DNA of 64,000 bases from Dermacentor variabilis (GCF_050947875.1 NC_134573.1:52192115-52256114); one strand, 5' to 3'; shown: positions 23,614-35,224, numbered from the stretch's first letter. Numbers and translations: made by a program. Notes: generated from the letters alone by a model not told the origin.

Positions 23614-23771
23614 GGTGGACTCAGAGCGGTCGTGTGGACTGACTGCGTGCAGCTTCTCTTCATTCTACTGGGCCCTGCAACTATTATTACGAAAGTCTTT
23701 ATTGACTGGCGCAGTCCAGGGACATCTGTCCAGCCAATAGAAGAATTTGACACGTGGTCGTACATCGGGAA
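23614..23771 (+). CDS. SLC5 transporter exon a (GG-L-x-A motif)
   Basis: The 158-bp exon follows acceptor ttctccag and precedes donor gtaag. It starts in phase 0 with GGLRAVVWTDCVQLLFILL, continues PATIITKVFIDWRSPG and ends EEFDTWSYIG plus two bases. GG-L-x-A-V-x-W-T-D is among the most conserved segments of the family, at the end of sodium:solute symporter signature 1. The hydrophobic run after it is a membrane segment. The preceding exon, which should end in phase 0, was not found. Confidence 0.9.
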
Positions 23772-25231
23772 GTAAGAATTTATCTTGATTTCTGTCAAAT
23801 TTAGGGAAACCCTATATCATACCACCTTATATATTCATACATTCCAAGTTAGAAATACTGTCATTGTTATTTTTAAGCATTCATTTCATTCTTCTAAGAA
23901 CAAAGACGGGAAGTACTTATCGATAATACTGAAGTGACAGCGTGTGCGACATCTACGACTACGAAACTTTTGTTGAAGTGAATTGGGGTCCAGAAAAGCA
24001 GATTTTCCTGCGTTCACTTCCGGTTTTACACTGTTACATTATTGCAGAAATGAGCCATATTCCAACAGTTTTATTTATGTGTTGCAAACTTTGATTCTGT
24101 TTGCAAATAGATACTGAGGCAATGCGTGGGACGAATGAAAGGGGATCAATATACTCACGGGACTGTTACGAGTGCGTTGCGCGAATGTGCGTTGTGGGCA
24201 AGGCCTTTCTGCTCCAGATCTCTAGGGTCCTCAGCCTTAAGGGGTTCTGCAGGTTCTGGTTCTTGCAGGACACCTAGGTGTAAAGAAGGTAGTATAGCAT
24301 CTTTGTTTGAATTACTACGCTCTCTCGAATGATGCACTACTCAAACACTTTCGCAGCGTACACTGTCACCAGGAGCGAAGCAGTCTGCCGAGCACGGAAC
24401 TGCCGCTGGCGCTTCCAATGCCGTAGTAAGCAGTGTTAGTTTTACGTATGCAGAAGTTTTGCGCACGCTAAAGGGAGAGTTCTGTGTTGACTGCTCACCG
24501 AATGCTTGGTACACTGACGCTTTCACCTACAGATCAGTCAATGAGTGAAGGCCTAGCAAGAGTAGAGATGTTGATTCGTGTGTATACTTAGACATCTACG
24601 GGTAGAAATGAACGCTACTCTCGCCAAGCTCGTTCAAGAAGAGCCCCAACCAGAGCGAATGCACAATTCTCGCACGTCGCGAATTGGGCGTCCGTGCAAG
24701 ATTGTGCTGTGTTCCCTGGCCGCTTCCAAACTGCGAAATGTCTTGCAGCCTTCTGGCTGTTTGCCAGTCCCGTCATGGGTGAAGCCATCGGTTCTTCCCG
24801 GCTCCCTTCAGAGGTGAACTCTTCCGGACCTGAATAAATTCTTGACATGCCATGTCTCGGTGCTCATGCGACAGTACGCGCCACTCTATGTCATTTTAGA
24901 ACTGCTCTTGGCTGTTGTGAGACCAGGTGCACTAAGCTTGCAAAGTACGTCACGTACGTGGCGTGACGTGAAGGAAGGGCGCAGATTTCACGCGTACCTG
25001 AGACGTGACAGGGCCCCCTATGTTCGGCGCATGCGCACTTTGATCCCGCATGATGTCCACGTAAAGAGCGAGTCTGTCTTCTGTTTAACTGTCTAAAGTT
25101 AACCACCACCTGGTTAATGGGACGCGGCGGCTAGTGTTTGCGGCCCTTCCGGCTCAAGAAAAAAAAAAGGCGCGGCATCACACTGATGGGGCTAAACCAT
25201 AGCCATAGTGCGATGCACAGTCGCTGGGTTT
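23772..25231. other. Intron sequence; possible unclassified repeat at 24167-24850
   Basis: This starts the 12.4-kb intron between exons a and b. From about 24167 (tgttacgagtgcgttgc) to 24850 the sequence is GC-richer and includes gacctgaataaattcttga, reminiscent of an LTR end with a polyadenylation signal. No second copy is seen in the window, so it is not called as an LTR. Confidence 0.3.
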
Positions 25232-25376
25232 TGTCACCCAAGATGCAGCCAGGATGCTACCCACAGCGTCAAATGCCTGCGCTGCCACCAGCACACAGGC
25301 AAAATAGTCGAGGCTCGATGACGACGCACCGCAACAGCCAGAATACTGCGGTGCAATCGATCGGCTTCGCCATCCA
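25232..25376 (+). repeat. Diverged direct repeat, copy 1
   Basis: About 145 bp starting acccaagatgcagcc and ending atcggcttcgcc, with the core cgctgccaccagcacacagg. It aligns with 25735-25869 over its whole length with scattered differences. Confidence 0.7.
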
Positions 25377-25734
25377 CGTTAAGCGCGTAGGTGGTGCTAT
25401 ATGTAACCAAAGTTTGTGTCGCGTCCCTGTTCTGTCATTATCCAAAGCTCACGGGGCGTTAACCAAAGAGCTTCATCGGACGCCTTTCCGAGCTCTCTCG
25501 TTTTCCTTTCTGGTCGTGCTAAAGCGTCAACAGAGAGAATTAGCAACGAGATAAGGGAACATAACGCTTCAAAACACAAGGAAAGTAACCTGCTTCTTCT
25601 TCAATTTCCTTCATTGAGTAGGAACGTTAGTGCGGGTGGTGGCTGCGGCGCGAAACTGAGAGAAAACCTAAGAAAATCTAAATCTTTTTTTTTCAAAATA
25701 GGCAGGCTTAATTGACCCATCGAATTTGATGTCG

Positions 25735-25871
25735 ACCCAAGATGTACCAACGATATCACCCACGGCGTGATACGCGTGCGCTGCCACCAGCTCACAAGCA
25801 AAATGTCCGAGGCGCAATCACGGTGCACCATAACTGTAAGGACGCTGCAGCGCAATCGATGCGCTTCGCCC
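25735..25871 (+). repeat. Diverged direct repeat, copy 2
   Basis: Second copy of the 25232-25376 unit (acccaagatgtaccaac, core cgctgccaccagctcacaag, end atgcgcttcgcc). The two copies start 503 bp apart. Confidence 0.7.
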
Positions 25872-28259
25872 TTGTTCCACTTCAACTACGACAGAACATT
25901 TTTTTAGCAGACCTTAAAACCTTTTGCAGTCAAAGCAGGTGTTACCTTACCCGCCCTGGTCGTTTTCATGTACACCACTGTCGTCATCTCAATCAGAAAA
26001 TTATGGTAGAGACAATTACAAGAAAGAAAGAAAGTGATTCTGATGCGAGGACTTGATCTTAGTGCGAACAAACTCACAGTCCAGTATTGACCTGTCAGCC
26101 ACTCAACTGATCCTGAATAGCGCAACCTGAAACTCATCCTGAATAGCGCAATCATGCCAGGCACTGATACGATAGGTGAAATCCCGCTCAACTTCAGTGT
26201 ACTCGAGAAGAATATCGTACGCCCCTCCCTCCACGTGCTTCGTATGCAACAACTTATCTTCGCCACTTGAGCAGGCAGTCCATTCTCTTTTTTCACTCGT
26301 AAGGAAATAGACGCAGAGGGTCCAAGTTATCTTCAGATTTTTTTTCTTCCTGACGTCGTCTTGTTACCTTCATGGATAGCGTGAAATGTAATAGGATAGC
26401 CAAATATGAATTTGAGAAAAGCAAACAAATTGAGCAGTCAGAAACTAAACATTTAATTAGAGAACGGTAGCTAAGTGAAGACATGCAAGATAAATACAAA
26501 GAAAAAGACAGGTATTTAAGAATATACAGGAACGGTATGCGGGGCCTTTTTGTGCTTCTAGCATATGGAGGCAGAGGTGAAGGAATAGTGGGTGAGGCGG
26601 TGAAGCAGAGGCTTGGATTAAGATTTACCCCTCTAGGCATTTGAGAAGTCGACAAAAGTGCAAGGATAATTTTGCAATGGTCGGGCTATTTGCGGGCGAT
26701 AATCATGCATTGATGAGAATCTGCGGGAGCCAGCACTGCCAGTGCGAAGAGTGTGCTCAAGGCGCCCTTCTACGTGGCTTGCAAATGGTGCTTGCGAAGT
26801 CTGTATTGTAGCTTTGCCGGTGCCCTCGTTGCAGATAACACACAAAAGGCAAGTAACTCAGTCGAGAGGGCTGCAGGCATCGTGTATTCCTGTAACTGTC
26901 TGATTCTGGTGCGAGGAACACACCCTGAGAGCTTCCCGAGAGTCCGCGTACATTGTATGGCACTATTGAAGTGGTTACCAATATTGTTCGATGTCTTGCC
27001 AGTAACCATGAAGGAGACTGAAACTTTGAGATTATTACTGGTAGCTATGATCGACATCAGCAGAAGTATAGCCACCAGTTGCGCTTCACCTGCTCTAAGG
27101 TGACCGACGTGGGTACCGGGCACATTATCGCTTGTTCTGTGCAATGCAGTGACGATTATTTCTTCCTCGTCGACTGCATTATTAGTGTGTATATTCACCT
27201 ACATTTATCGCCAGCTTCTTGATCTCTTCGCCGCCGTGCGTTGTGTCTTGGTAAAACAGCTGCTCTTCGCTGGTATTGCATCCTGCCTGCGTTTTTCGTT
27301 TTAAGTTGGTGGTCGATGAGCATAGGCCAGTCCCAAGGAGATGCAAGAAGGGAAAAAGAGTCTGCTATATAAAATCTGCATCCCAATCTCGCACGAATGC
27401 ATCTTCGGGTCTTTCTTTTATGGATGCAGAGTATTTGCGCCACCTCTAGTGCCAAATCTTTGTTGGAGATTGTGTTTATATGGGTCTGCTCTAGCAAATA
27501 TGCTACATTAGCGCAGTATGGTAAGCCCATCACTATTCACAAGGTTTTTCAATTCATTCAATGTATTGTGACTTCCTCCTAATTTTTGAGAAATTTGAAG
27601 CTTTAGCTATAGACTACTTTGGAAGCCATAAGCACACCTGTGAATAACGTGAGCGATGGCTCTCCTGGCACCCTGCCTTCGTAGTAGTACGGGAAGTCAT
27701 GCAGGACGTAATTTGCCGTAGTTGTGATATTTCTGGGAGCTAAGTCGTTGGTTTTCAATCTCGGTGGATTGGAGCACCGCGAACTTTAAGAAAAGTGTGC
27801 CAATGAATTTCCAGCCCTCCATGGATAAGTTCATCAATTCCATGGGCATGTTGACCAGTCTTGTAATATTCCAGTGTGAAATCTGCGTTTTTCGATGGAA
27901 GCGGTGAAAGCCCTGCTTCTTGGATGCTATCAGAAACGTCATTCTTGGCGATAACTAAGGTTAGCATTTGTCGAAATTGTTACATCATCAGCATAGATGG
28001 CCAAATGGAGGAAAAAAAGAATTAGCGAACGTATCTCGCGATGGCTGCCTACAAAAATTCTATTAGCACTCTAGGAATGTAGCGACACAGAGTATAGCTG
28101 CAGTGGCGTTGAATTAAGCTCCGTAGTGGTCATTCAGAAACTTCCTTTCTTTCGGCTCTATGCGACTACTCCGGTATCATTCTAATTTGGTATGCCAGTC
28201 GCTTGCCACGATTGTCCATGTGCATGGCTCAATGAAGATTACTGTGTGACGACAATGCA
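25872..28259. other. Intron sequence; possible faint retroelement relic
   Basis: The minus strand at 26770-27198 keeps a 142-codon open frame with AGEAQLVAILLLMSIIATSN, which loosely resembles the E-A-E-x-x-A-I region of LINE-encoded RNase H. The plus strand has a 116-codon frame over the same bases. Another minus-strand frame at 27755-27967 reads EAGLSPLPSKNADFTLEYYK and is not recognised. No host exon was identified. Confidence 0.25.
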
Positions 28260-29150
28260 GTGGCGAGGTTAGAATGACAGAGAAGGAATTATGTAGGTAG
28301 AGCGCCAAAAGCTGTGTAACGATGACGGCATAGCGAGAATGAAATAATGATTCCTAAATGACGACAACGGCGTAACGATGACAACCTGGTTTAGACGACC
28401 CAAGTAGAAAGGAAAAACAACCAGAGAATCACGAAAACGGCGTGATGGTAACACTATGACGGCAACCAGATGAGGAAGCTGCACTGAAGACGAAGGGCTG
28501 ACCACGACGGCATGAAAACGACGGTATGACAACAAATCCCTGATACGAACTGTCTAAAGACGACACAAGGATAACGATGACGTGGTAACGGTGGTATAAT
28601 CGCGATTGAATGATTACAGCATGATTAACGTAGTATGACTAAGGAGTGAGGCCAGTGCGTCAACGAATGTGACTTGACGACCATGGCATGACGACGATAA
28701 TATTACGTTATTGAAGTGATGGCTATGCTGAAATGACAGTGCCAGCGACATCATTGCGAGAAGAGTAGGTCGACGACTGTGTAGAGACGATGGCAGGCAA
28801 CGACAGCATGACGAGTCAGATATCAAAGTTACAACGATGACGATGAAACGCCCGCGACCACACCCTGGCCGCGGCACAACAATAAATGCCAGCGACGACG
28901 TAATGACGTTAATAGCTAGACAATGTTATGATGACAATGCATTGGCGAATATATGACAGCAATTTTATAACGACGACTGTATACGAATGAGGTATGAGGA
29001 AGATGGTTTGGTGGCAATGGCGTGAACTGGTGTGACTACCATGGCGCGAACACGATGGCATGACGACGATGGTCTCAAGGCGGATGCATGATAGCGACTG
29101 TCTTATGACGACACCATGACAAGGATGGCATAACCACAATAGTATGCTGG
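28260..29150 (+). repeat. Degenerate ATGACGAC/ATGGC tandem satellite, block 1
   Basis: Nearly 900 bp made of imperfect units around atgacgac and gatggcatgacgac. Units are short (about 12-15 bp) and drifted in length. The open frames over it are compositional, since few stop codons can form in the repeat. Block 2 of the same unit and orientation is at 45300-46370. Confidence 0.8.
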
Positions 29151-29194
29151 CAGCACACCGGCCACGGAGACTCGCTGGACGGAGGTTGGAAGCC

Positions 29195-29990
29195 GCCCTC
29201 AGTGAGTTCTAACACATGCTTCACCTCGGCGTTATTCTGCCCTGCTCCAGCATTGGTCTTCAACCCTCCATCTGGTTCCCAAGCAGGACAGTGGCCACTG
29301 GTTGCCTTGTGGTCATTACCAAGCTTTCAATGCCTTCACTACTCCGGAATACTATCCCTTTCCCCACATAGATCACTTCGGCACCCGTCTCGGAGGAGGC
29401 AAAATATACAGCAAGATCGATTTGACGAGCGCGTACCACGAAATTCCTGTCGAACCCAGCGACACTCCGAAGACAGCAAGCACTGCCTCATTTGGCCTAG
29501 TTGGTTGTTTTCGCATTTTTATGGTTTAAAGAATGCGGCGCAAATGTTTCAAATGTTCAAGGACGAAGTTATGCGCGCACTCCAGCATATTTTTATCAGC
29601 ATTGACAAGATTCTCGTTGCAATATGCAAATACGAAAAGCACAAAGAGCACCTTTGTCCTCCATTTTAGCGACTGTATGAACACGGTGGGGTGCTATACC
29701 CCAGAAATGAATTTTGGTGTTGAAGCTATCGATTTTCTCGGCCATTGTATTCCACTTCAAGGAATCCAGCCACTAGAAGCAGCGGTGGGGGCTGTCGAGG
29801 TCTTCGCCTCTAGTACGTCTTTCCGAATGTTGCCGTTCTTTCCGGGGCTCATAAATTTTGCAGGCGCTTCATACAATCCTGTGCACAAATTTTTCAGTCG
29901 CTTACCGACCTGCTGCGTCTTGACTTCAAAAAAAAAAATGCCCAAATTTCACGGGTCATCGGAGTACGAACACTCGTTTTAGGAAGCCAA
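29195..29990 (+). pseudogene. Ty3/gypsy D reverse transcriptase relic
   Basis: Plus-strand frames read CGHYQAFNAFTTPEYYPFPH, then KIYSKIDLTSAYHEIPVEPS, YGLKNAAQMFQMFKDEVMRA, FISIDKILVA and EAIDFLGHCIPLQGIQPLEA. This is a Ty3/gypsy reverse transcriptase of a family distinct from A, B and C. The YxDD site is degraded to SIDK, so it is inactive. Frameshifts separate the segments. No LTR was found on either side. Confidence 0.85.
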
Positions 29991-30510
29991 AACACGGTGA
30001 TTCATCCACTGATTCATCCGTTGCCCGAAGCGCGAACTCGTATTAAGGTAGAAGCATCGACCACGCCAGTGGGCGCAGTACTGCCGCAGCACGAGGACAC
30101 AGACTGGAGGCCGCTGGTATTCTTCTGAAAGCGCCTCAAACCTACAAAAAGTTCGCTACTGCACCTTCAGGAGGGAAATGTTGGTAATCTATTGCGCTGT
30201 CAAGCATTTCCGTTTTTGTTTCTGCCAGGTTGTACCTTTTCCATTATGACCGAAGACAAGCCATTAACCTTCGTTTTCAAAAACAACCGTTCTATATACT
30301 CTTAACGTGAGCTTCGGCACCTTTCCTTTACCTCTGAATTTTATAAGGACATCCGCCATATCTCTGGGACCAAAAATCAGGCAGCTGACGCACTATCACG
30401 GATCGGTGTCGTGCCTGCTGGCCCTGTATATTTCCAAGCTCTAGCCTCCGCTCAGCACAACCCGTATATGCACTAATTACAGGAAGAAGGCTCGTCGCTG
30501 CGGCTTGCAG
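29991..30510 (+). pseudogene. Ty3/gypsy D RNase H relic
   Basis: The plus strand reads HPLPEARTRIKVEASTTPVG, HEDTDWRPLVFF, a frameshifted LAVKHFR-like segment and MTEDKPLTFVF. The family form is DASDTAVGAVL...WRPLAFFS...TDHKPLTFAF. The catalytic Asp of the ASD and TDHK motifs is replaced by Glu in both places as read. Relic. Confidence 0.75.
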
Positions 30511-31035
30511 AGGTGCCGCCTCCGTACACAACTTTGTTCACGTGCGACACGTTAGTTTGGGTGGCCAATATTCGATTCACTGCATGAACAAAGGAATTAC
30601 GGCATCAGAGCGACACAGATGCTTATCATAGACTACTTTGCCTGGCCGGGGTTCCACAAGATGTTCGAAGCTGGTCAACAAGCTGCCAAGCCTGTTGAGC
30701 CGCAAAAGTGATTCAGCACACGTGTTCAGCGGCGATGCAGTTTCGCTCGCGTAGATTTGGATTTTATGGGGCCTCGTCCGCCGTGCCAAGGCTTCAGCAA
30801 CCCCCTTACCTGTGTCAACCTGTACTCAAGGTGGCCTGAGTTGAGGCCTCTACAAAAAATCCAGCACAAAACAGCGGCAAGAGCATTTGTTGCTACGTGG
30901 GTGTCGAATTGCGGTTGCGCTTTTCGCATAACTACTGATCGAGTCCGACAATTCGAAAGCTCGCTTTTTTTCAGCCCAGGCGAGACTGCTGTGGCATGCG
31001 CCTTGAGAATATCACGGCCTACTACTATCCACTAG
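30511..31035 (+). pseudogene. Ty3/gypsy D integrase relic
   Basis: A zinc-binding-like remnant lies around 30590-30720. The core region reads ARVDFDFMGPRPPCQGFSNP, LTCVNLYSRWPELRPL, ARAFVATWVSNCGCAF and ITTDRVRQFESSLF, matching the integrase core with its first two acidic residues (D in DFMGP, D in TTDR). The third, E, lies in the frameshifted remainder or is lost. It is abutted at 31045 by an RTE fragment on the other strand. Confidence 0.85.
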
Positions 31036-31044
31036 CTACTGCTA

Positions 31045-31400
31045 TCATGGCCTAATTTGTGCCTCTTACTAAGTTTTACAACAAGACCTGTCTCCCTCTC
31101 GTGGATGCTATAAAATTTGTGTATGTTAGCAACTATAACCTTATTAATCAGGAATCCGACTCCTAGTTCTCGTCTCTCCGCTAAGCCCCGGAAACACAGG
31201 ACGTGCCAGCTTTTTAGCAAAATGTATGCTTCTTTCGTCCTCCTAACTTCACTGAGCCCTATTATATCCCATTAACTGCCCTCTAATTCCAGGTTGCCAG
31301 GTTCAGATTCCAATGGCAGCCTGTTCGGACCCAGGTATTTTAGCACCATGTGCTGCGTCACAGGTTTGACCACCGCCGTGGTCAGTTGCTTCGCAGCCGC
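31045..31400 (-). mobile_element. RTE LINE endonuclease-domain fragment
   Basis: Minus-strand frames read IIGLSEVRRTK, ILLKSWHVLCFRGLAERREL, GVGFLINKVIVANIHKFYSI and RETGLVVKLSKRHKL. This is the N-terminal apurinic-type endonuclease domain of an RTE element, a part missing from copies A-D. The segment GFLIN and the surrounding order fit the family. An internal stop in the first frame shows decay. Confidence 0.8.
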
Positions 31401-31435
31401 TGGGGACTGAGGGCCGGGGTTGGATTGTTGTATTC

Positions 31436-31690
31436 ATATAGGAGGTTGCGCCCAAGTACTGCAACAGGATGGCCAATCCTACTCTAGCGAGGGAGTGCGT
31501 TACTGGTTCTAGTCACCGGGATGAGGCTGCACTCCTGCCTGGTAATGCAATTTTTATGAAGATGCGGATTTCTTTTTAATCCGGTGGAAAATTGCGCCGC
31601 ACCGGGATTCGAACCATGGTCCTCTTGCACATGAGGCGGATACTCTACCTCTATGTCACCGCTGCACCGCATTTTCGATAAGCAGAAGCT
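31436..31690 (-). mobile_element. Second tRNA-derived SINE family
   Basis: On the minus strand it starts gtgcagcggtgacatagagg, includes an A-box-like tagaggtagagtatcc and an exact B-box ggttcgaatcc, and continues into a body (ggtggaaaattgcgccgc lies at the junction side; later ccggtgactagaaccagtaa). The head looks like a tRNA, but the anticodon arm and acceptor stem do not close properly, so a working tRNA is unlikely. Confidence 0.7.
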
Positions 31691-31699
31691 AACGCTGTA

Positions 31700-32339
31700 T
31701 AATAGCAAACATCTGTACGAACAACCGCTGCTTGTTTTCTTTTTAAGGCTGCCTATATATGTTATGTTCTATCACTGTGTTTATCTTATTTTCAGCTAAC
31801 ATTGTATAATAAAAAAATATTATGTATGAGCTCGTAATATATTTCCTCATTATTTCTTGCATACCCCCTCCCCTCTCTAATGCCGAAAGACCCTGAGCGT
31901 AAAAAATTGATGCTGCGTTCAGATCGTAGTGGCAGTTTTAGGTCGAGGAATTGCGATTGTTTGTGTTCTGCAACCTTGTTGGTAAATTTGAGGCCCAATA
32001 CTTATTCTCTGAACACTGTTAAAATAAAAATAACACAGCAAGCACGTTCTCCATTGTGATTTAATGCTAAATATAAAGTATATTGCCTAGTAACGAAAGC
32101 AGAGGATACCACGTCAAATAAACTACATTAAAAGCAGCGCCTATTTGGACTGAAGAGGTTTTGCGAAACTTAAAGGCAAACGTTAGGTAGAACTCCGCCG
32201 AGTCGACTGATTGCTAAGGCATTAAAGATGCACTTTTCTTGAGCCAAATTATTTCAATAAAGTGAAATTTCCTCGGATAGGAAAATGTTCCCAATGAATG
32301 TCGCATTTATAAAATAACATAAATGCATAATAAGAATAC
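31700..32339. other. Intron sequence, no feature
   Basis: AT-rich unique-looking sequence before gypsy B. Confidence 0.5.
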
Positions 32340-32473
32340 TGTTACGGTGAAGGGAAAGAAGAAAGTGACATGGACTAGAGGAAGACGAAGTCTGGCAGTT
32401 GCCTGAACGCTATATACACCAGTTGTAAATACACACTATTTTACACTCGTAGGCCTGCTTTATTACTGCAACA
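32340..32473 (+). repeat. 5' LTR of Ty3/gypsy B
   Basis: A 134-bp block from TGTTACGGTGAAGGG to ACTGCAACA. It matches 35670-35809 over its whole length (shared: ctggcagttgcctgaacgc, atacaccagttgtaaata, cctgctt). TG...CA ends are present. Just inside is TTTTTGGTGCGAGGTGCGG, the probable primer-binding region. Confidence 0.9.
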
Positions 32474-32486
32474 TTTTTGGTGCGAG

Positions 32487-32855
32487 GTGCGGAGTACAAT
32501 CACGGAACTTCACAGTGGACATCGTCTACCTCCCGCGACAACGGCAAATCAACCGACACAAGCGACTATGCCTCAGAAGCCCGTGCCAACGGTGATCCTC
32601 ACTCATCCGTGGGACCTGGGAGCATATTGTGGCACGGACAATGCCGACGTCGAAGACTGGCTTACGATGTACGAGCGAGTGTGCGACAACAGGTGGAATC
32701 CAACAATGATGCTAGCAAAGCTGATATTTTATCTGAAAGGAACTGCGAAGCAATGGTACGATACACATGAAGATGACCTAACGAGTTGGGCTGTCGGCAA
32801 AGAAAGAAAGAAACGCCAGACCTGTTTGGCAGACCTGTCGGTCGTCAGCTGGTAG
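32487..32855 (+). pseudogene. Ty3/gypsy B gag, N-terminal part
   Basis: A 122-codon frame starting at 32487 or at an internal Met encodes DVEDWLTMYERVCDNRWNPT, MMLAKLIFYLKGTAKQWYDT and LTSW. This is the same gag N-terminal domain as in gypsy A and C. Translation then diverges into AVGKERKKRQTC through a frameshift, where C has SFKEKLRDLFGDP. The rest of gag follows in another frame at 32906. Confidence 0.8.
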
Positions 32856-32905
32856 CAAAAAAATAACTTGCGGGCCGCGCTCAGACGTCCACAGAATCTT
32901 ATGTC

Positions 32906-33712
32906 GTGTACGTACAGGATGCGCTGGCCCTCTGTCGCAAGACTGATTACAGTATGACCGAGGCTGACACGATTGGTCACATACTAAAAGGTATTGCAGA
33001 CAATGCCTTCAATCTCCTGATGAGTAAGGATTGTGTCACTGTGGATGTAATTATAAAGGAGCGCCAGCGCTTCGAACAAGCGAAGGTCTGCCACGTCGCT
33101 CAAGCATTCGACAGGTTGCCCAATACCACCGCGACATCTACTTGCGAAGACCCACCGCGGTTCGTTCAGCCGACAGGACCGGAAGAAATAACGCGCATCG
33201 TCAGCCGTGAGCATGAGGCCATGGCTGAGGCTCCAGTTCGTTCAGACTGTAGGGAAAGCGTCGCCGCTATCTCTCTTATACAAGCGGTCGTTCGGGAAGA
33301 AATAGCAAGTTTGGGCATTCCATTTCTCTGTTCGATCCGCCATACAAACACCTACCAAATTACTCGGGCCGCTCGCTCCCATACGCAAAGCTTACCGCCA
33401 CTCCGTCGCAACCCAGCTTTCTGGCGCACAGCGGATGATAAACCCATCTGTTTTAATTGTTCCGGTATTGGACACATCGGCAGTCATTACCACTGGTCGT
33501 CGCCTCCTCGGTGGTCGTCTCCGAGTCACTACCGCCAAGCGCCAGACAATCGTACTTTCTCGCCCTATACGCCGACAAGGAACATCAAGGCTCACGGTAC
33601 TCCATCAAGATCCAGCCGCTCCCCGTCTTCGCAAGGCCGTAGGTCCCGTTCGCCTCTCGTTCACCGCTCTTCGTCCCCTTCTGCAACCCGTCGTTTCACT
33701 TCGGGGAAGTAG
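32906..33712 (+). pseudogene. Ty3/gypsy B gag, C-terminal part with broken zinc knuckle
   Basis: A 268-codon frame reads YVQDALALCRK, HILKGIADNAFNLLMS, DVIIKERQRFEQAK and SLIQAVVREEIASLG. The nucleocapsid-type zinc knuckle is CFNCSGIGHIGSHY, in which the last Cys of CX2CX4HX4C has become Tyr. A basic Ser/Arg-rich tail follows (SRSSRSPSSQGRRSRSPLV). In the intact form this domain packages element RNA. The frame ends just before the protease. Confidence 0.85.
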
Positions 33713-34282
33713 GTGGTGCAGCTGCCAGAGGTTGATGGCGTTTCTTTTATATCTCTCGTTGACAGAGGAGCACAGCTTTCAGTTATGAGCGCTGCTATCC
33801 GCCGAAGGCTCAAAAAGGTTCTGACGCCCGCAGTACTGGGCACTGTGCGAGTCGCCGATGGGAGTACTTCACCTTCTCTACCCTTCTGTACCCTGATTGA
33901 GCAGCTTTCAAGTTCCCCGATACTGTCACACTTCGACCGTTCTGCGCCCACTGAAGTACAAACTGGCGCGAGTGGTCATAGCGTCGGCGCTGTCCTTGCT
34001 TTGCGTCAACAGGGCCCAGACCGCGTAATCGCTTACGCCAGCCGCCTTCTTTCCAAGCCCGATCGAAATTACTCCATTACTGAGAGAGAATGTCTCGCGC
34101 TCGTATGGGCGGTCGCAAAATTTCGAGCGTACCTTTTCGGTCGGAGCTTCTGCACCATAACTGATCATCACGCCCTCCTGGCTCTCTTCTTTGAAGGACC
34201 CAACTGGACAACTTGCACGTTGGGCATTGCGTCTACAAGAATAATACATAATAGAAAATGTAAAGTCAGGGCGCCTGCATAA
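33713..34282 (+). pseudogene. Ty3/gypsy B protease-RNase H in-frame fusion (RT deleted)
   Basis: A single open frame of 189 codons begins as protease (SFISLVDRGAQLSVMS, VRVADGSTSPSLPFCT) and passes directly into RNase H (SSSPILSHFDRS, ASGHSVGAVLALRQQGPDRV, YASRLLSKPDRNYSITEREC, ITDHHALLA). Compared with gypsy C, about 1.5 kb covering the rest of the protease and the whole reverse transcriptase is missing between roughly 33890 and 33910. The protease active site is DRGA instead of DTGA and the first RNase H Asp is Gly, so neither activity is expected. Confidence 0.9.
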
Positions 34283-34310
34283 AGATGCTGACAGCCTGTC
34301 CCGAAATCCC

Positions 34311-35110
34311 GTGGATCAATCTGTCGATACCGATGCAGGCCCGCACATCAATGTTTTATCCCTTTCCGGCTTCCTGCGTACTAGTGACGAGCTACGCCAA
34401 GATCCTGTTCTTCCAACACTTATGGAACGCCTGAGCTTCTCGCCCAATGAGCCGTCCCTCCGAATGTTAACCTTGCGTGATGGAACTTTATACCTTCGTA
34501 GTGGTCGTAGTGGCCCCGAGCTCCTCCTAGTCGTTCCCAAGAACTATCGGCTTCTCGTGCTCCAGCAACTTCACGACGCTCCTACTGCTGGACATCTTGG
34601 CATCACTCGTACTTATGACCGCCTGATGTGCTTCTTCTTCTGGCCCGGCATTTATTGCTTCGTGCGCCGTTATGTCGCTTCATGCGGCCTGCGTCAGCGC
34701 CGGAAGATGCCTGCTATGGCTCCTGCTGGTTTGATTCAACCAATTGATATCCCTACAGAACCCTTCTTCCATGTGTGCCTCGAACTACTTGGTCACTATT
34801 CCAATTCCCATCAAAGGAAACAAATGAATTGCTGTAGCAACCGATTATGCCACGAGATATGTCATCGCACGAGCGCTGCCAACCAGCTGCGCTACAGATG
34901 TCGCCGACTTCTTAATATACGACGTAATCCTGCACCACGGCACCCCTCGCCAGTTACTCGCGGATCGCCGCCGCTACTTTCTATCGCAGGTCGTCGAAGG
35001 TCGTCGAAGCTCGGCTCAGCTCCTGTTCTACAGAACACTAGCTTGCTACCGCGTTCCACCCTGAAACGAGCGGCCTCGCCGAGCGACTCAACCGCGCACT
35101 AGCCTAAATG
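34311..35110 (+). pseudogene. Ty3/gypsy B integrase, frameshifted
   Basis: The frame reads LRDGTLYLRSGRSGPELLLV, LQQLHDAPTAGHLGITRTYD and RLMCFFFWPGIYCFVRRYVA, then SCGLRQRRK. The zinc site keeps both His but the Cys pair is SCxLR, so the first or second Cys is changed. IQPIDIPTEPFFHVCLELLG aligns with the core start, with the first catalytic Asp replaced by Glu. After about 34900 the frame is shifted and stops appear. Confidence 0.85.
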
Positions 35111-35224
35111 CTGGCCATGTACGTTTCCGACGATCACCGTGACTGGGACGTCGCTTTACCATACATCACTTTCGCATAAAACTCGTCCCGTGATGACACT
35201 GCCGGACTTTCACTATTTTACCTA

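Noticed and set aside
24167..24850. Possible LTR with gacctgaataaattc
   Set aside because: Only one copy in the window and no matching internal coding region or clear ends.
28269..29263. Series of Ser/Val/His-rich open frames on the minus strand
   Set aside because: They follow the degenerate satellite motif, which rarely forms stops; composition explains them.
31590..31680. Possible functional tRNA gene on the minus strand
   Set aside because: The B-box is exact, but acceptor and anticodon stems do not pair properly and a SINE body follows.
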